From: Dissophora ornata
Lineage: Eukaryota; Mortierellomycota; Mortierellomycetes; Mortierellales; Mortierellaceae
Direction of reading: 5' to 3'
Assembly (NCBI GenBank): GCA_025201705.1
Contig: MU616751.1
Coordinates: 1 to 45,872, forward strand
Length of the DNA stretch: 45,872 bases
This document shows positions 42,877-45,872 of the stretch, piece after piece (positions within the stretch are counted from its first letter, which is position 1; every line of letters begins with the position of its first letter). The position numbers and the translations under genes were made by a program. Below the pieces are notes generated by a model. The model was given only the letters and a program-made list of their open reading frames with translations, made no database searches and was not told the DNA's origin.

Positions 42877-43728
42877 GTGATCAAAGCGGCCGATTTCCCG
42901 CAGGATTCGCCAGTACTTGAACTTGACGAGATTCGCCGCTACTCAGTGGATTTCGACCATATTTCAGTTGTCTTGCGAGGAGGGTGGAGTCATTTACAAG
43001 ATGCTCACGATGAAAGCCACAAAGCATTTGCTATTCGACTTTACCAAGCTATTCTCAACCTTTGCAGACTTTACAAAGACAACGACAACAGTCTCCCTGA
43101 GGATCAGCCTGAGGCTTGGTACGCCAACAATGAATGGAAGATCTCAATTAAACTGGTTGACGGAGGGAGTGAGTGTTTGAGCTTTCAAACAGGAGAAGTG
43201 GATTCTGGAGCTTCGTCTTTACGTAAAAACGGTGGCCGCGATCTTGGTACTCGGCAAGCTTGCGGATGGAAGATCGATGGGATTATTAAGTGTAAAAAGA
43301 CCATGTTCGAAATCGGTGCTATCAAAATAGGAAGGAAAGACGAGGGCCCGTCAGGAACCAAGGTGTTGAAGGATGGAAGAAAAGTTTCAAAGCTTTTCAA
43401 AGATATGTCCGATCATATTGGCAGAATGTGCGTCAGGACAAGCGAGATGAGGAGTGTTTTGGTACTGCATGAGACGCTCCATCACGTCCAGCTTCGTCCG
43501 TCCTAATGCAAAGTCGCTCATGTTGTTGATCAAAGAAATCCTGGTTTTCTGTCGACGGCTTGAGAGGGCAGACGAGACTGCCAAGCAGGCTATCATCATT
43601 GTCGAGAGGCGGTTTCTGGATGACTTGTTTGACAGTCCATCAACGCCACAGCACGATCCAGCCCCCAATCACACTACAAACACTAAAAAAGGTCTCGATA
43701 TTCTTGGACAGTCCAAGAGGAACTATTA
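42877..43728 (+). pseudogene. Putative PD-(D/E)XK-like protein fragment, frameshifted
   Basis: Begins after acceptor TTTGCAG with VIKAADFPQDSPVLELDEIR and continues HISVVLRGGWSHLQDAHDES, AIRLYQAILNLCRLYKDNDN, AWYANNEWKISI, GTRQACGWKIDGIIKCKK, TMFEIGAIKIGRKDEGPSGT, KVLKDGRKVSKLFKDMSDHI, to a TAA ending at 43506. From 43454 another frame continues MLLIKEILVFCRRLERADET and IVERRFLDDLF, closed at 43728, so a frameshift near 43,450 is likely. The D...FEIGA..(E/K) pattern followed by a Lys-rich GTKVL helix looks like a degenerate restriction-endonuclease-fold core found in fungal multigene families. The segment may have been joined to the Fanzor relic by recombination. Function unknown. Confidence 0.45.
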
Positions 43729-44401
43729 GCTTTACAAAGGCTACCGGACTGAGGGTTCGCAATAAATAGTATCCAATAGCTGGCACAAACTCAATCCATG
43801 TTCGAAGTAATTTGCGCTTAGATTATGCATTTCGAGACTATCGCGTTCTCCGGTGTCATCTTTCCTTCCCCCTCCCCCTTTTTAACATCGCGCAGCCAAA
43901 AAAAAAAATGAACGCGTAATTGTTTATTTGTTTACTGTGCGTACGCTCATCGTCATCTCCGTTTCGACTGGGAAGCAAAAAAGATATATCGCGCACCATT
44001 CCCCTCAAATACATTTCTTTTCGCGCCACGTATTGGACTCGGTGCTGTTTGCCATTCCCATGTGTAATAATCCCTTATTTGGCCCCACGCGCCGCTTGCA
44101 GACCATCACAAACAAAAAGCATTCATCGTCGAATCATTTGCAAACAATGCAGTAATGTGGTCTAGTTTAAACTGCTTTGGCTCATTTTGTATTCAATAAT
44201 CAATACCTGTTTCTCAACAACAACAACAACAACAATGACAGCAAACCTGTTCCGCACGTCTAGAGCCCGATTGTGTTACGTCTATAATTGAACTGAATCA
44301 GGTTTTTTGGGGACTCGGCAACCTTGATCAAGTTTGGGATCTTTAATTCCATTGAGATAAAGAGGGTTTGCGAGGGAATATTTATTATTACTGCATTGCT
44401 A
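43729..44401. other. Non-coding segment
   Basis: AT-rich; contains AATAAA near 43,760, an A10 run, and (CAA)n around 44,217-44,234. No gene is seen. Confidence 0.5.
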
Positions 44402-44838
44402 AGTCATCGGACGCGTGGACAAAGGAAGCAATTAGAAAACGTGGAATTCCTTGCTAAGTACGTGCTGTTCGCTGTTTGTCGATCCAAATTAGGATCTAGA
44501 CCGGACTTAACACATGAGCTACACTTGTAGGATAGACCGAGCTGCGCCACGCCCTCAGTCCAGCCACAATCCTGCCTCCTGCTTTTGTATTCCTTGGAGC
44601 CAGGTACGGCAGTGATCTAACGCACATATCATATGACCCATGTCATGCTGCCTAGTGTCCGCTCTTGTTCTTGAGTGGAAGTCAGTGGAAGTCACTCGAA
44701 TCTGGGATGTCATTGGGTCGGAGAAACACTGTGGCGAGTGCGGTGAACACTGCGACAAATCAAATAAATTTCGCCCAAGCGAAGCGCCGGAAAGAGAGAG
44801 AGAGTGCTGCCGATGAACAGGCATGCTGATACTTGTGA
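44402..44838 (+). repeat. Dispersed direct repeat, copy 2 (about 437 bp)
   Basis: Same orientation as copy 1 at 41034-41460, with substitutions and small indels throughout (for example an added AGTGGAAGTC duplication near 44,677-44,694). Divergence is spread evenly, suggesting an old duplication. Confidence 0.85.
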
Positions 44839-45872
44839 TGAGTGTGACCGATGACCAACGAGCACTGACAGGAGTTGTATTTCCAATGCAGCGCCTTATA
44901 TGAAGGGCACACAGAGGGGGATCGCAGACGATGCGCCTTATCCGCAGTTCTCACATCACTCTGGCGCCACCCCGACGAAGGAAGGTCATCTCCAAAAGGA
45001 ATGGATATCTTCCCGCCTGTGCAAAGATTTTTTTGTCAGAGCAGGAAAAAATAAAGGAGGGACGCGTGTTCAAAAACGAAAATGCGAAGTCGCTGTGAGG
45101 ATTGCACGATCATTCAATTGGTGTCTTGAGTTGGTGACAAAGCAAACAGCTCATGATGCCAAGTAATAAGTAAGCGGGGGAGATGGAAGCCTTTGCAAAG
45201 TATATAATAAGTCTAATCCCCCTCTTCATCTGTACTGCCTTCCCTACTTTCCCATCGCATCTCTAGCCAATGCACGTATTTTTATACATTTTATCCAGTT
45301 TGGCTACATTTATATTTAATCCCTTGCTGTGTCACCACTTGTTTCCATCAATTCGCTTTCCTTGGCACAAAAGCCCATCTACAAAAGCAACAGCGAGCTA
45401 GCGCGTCTTTGCCACAGCCGTCAGCTCGGTAAGTTTGAAGAGTTGCACGAGTATCATTAACCGATGAATCAAAAAAAGAGTGGTGGGCATGTGTGTATGT
45501 CCACATCTGCCAAGAGAAACCTCCCCTGCATCGATTACACAAGGCAATAGACGGTGGGATTGTCTCTGCCCAGCGTCATTTCCTTTTTGTCGCCTGGCTT
45601 TTCTCAATGTTTCCGACCCTACGGGTCGTCTGCTGTTTGCTGTCCATACTAAAACGAGTCCCCGCAGATCCGCCTCTTAACATCTCTGCTTTTCGGTATT
45701 CTCAGCTCTTTCTACGGTGTCTGATTGATATGTACATCCAGTCGAAACAGAGCGCTTTGAAACCTTGCGTAAGTGAATGAGGCGACGGCTTTTCTCATAT
45801 GATTACCTGGGAGCTGCTTCATTGATGCGTTTTCCGCGCCTCGATATTATCTATGAGGAAGTTTTTTTTTTT
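44839..45872. other. Unassigned right end of window
   Basis: 1.03 kb with no recognisable gene. A plus-strand frame ending CLIDMYIQSKQSALKPC is followed by a consensus donor (GTAAGT at 45769-45774), so a first exon may begin here and continue beyond the window. Support is weak. The window ends in a T-run. Confidence 0.35.

Noticed and set aside
1..45872. CRISPR array or bacterial operon
   Set aside because: Introns, AATAAA signals and fungal proteins throughout; no regularly spaced repeats with spacers.

Overview
The window reads as nuclear DNA of a filamentous fungus. Genes are split by many short GT-AG introns with T-rich 3' ends, poly(A) signals are AATAAA-like, and there are fungal markers: a Trl1-type tRNA ligase, a DASH-complex Dad3 protein and a GH18 chitinase. 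A phosphorylase-kinase-type regulatory subunit, a SLO-type K+ channel and expanded nuclease-like families with a Fanzor/TnpB relic point to an early-diverging lineage. I infer Mucoromycota, most likely a Mortierellaceae member. That assignment rests on family recall, not on a search.

Positions 1-35,100 are a dense block of conserved single-copy genes. In order they are: GH18 chitinase (-, running off the left edge); phosphorylase kinase alpha/beta-like regulatory subunit (+); a C2H2 zinc-finger regulator (+); an SLC35F-type transporter (-); Dad3 (-); ALG8 glucosyltransferase (+); CCT3 chaperonin subunit (-); peptidyl-tRNA hydrolase PTH1 (+); tRNA ligase TRL1 (-); a TMEM209-like nuclear-envelope protein (-); and a two-RCK SLO/BK-like K+ channel (+). 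I rebuilt exon structures by hand from splice sites and reading phase. In every multi-exon core model the phases close, and two apparent in-frame stops (chitinase, channel) are explained by donors. DAD3/ALG8 and CCT3/PTH1 are divergent pairs with short shared promoters. ALG8/CCT3, PTH1/TRL1 and zinc-finger/SLC35F are convergent pairs.

Positions 35,100-45,872 look different. This is an accessory region of decayed nuclease-like genes and repeats: two PD-(D/E)XK-like relics and an XPG/PIN-like relic on the minus strand, then a Fanzor/TnpB-like RuvC relic joined to another putative nuclease fragment on the plus strand. A direct repeat of about 430 bp occurs twice, and there are smaller local duplications. 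Most of these genes carry in-frame stops or frameshifts.

The most striking observation is in the phosphorylase kinase regulatory subunit. The linker that is a disordered, phosphorylated segment in animal alpha subunits here holds what looks like a complete ILEI/FAM3 (PANDER-like) domain, and the phosphorylase kinase C-terminal domain resumes after it. It suggests a carbohydrate- or ligand-sensing module built into a glycogen-metabolism regulator.
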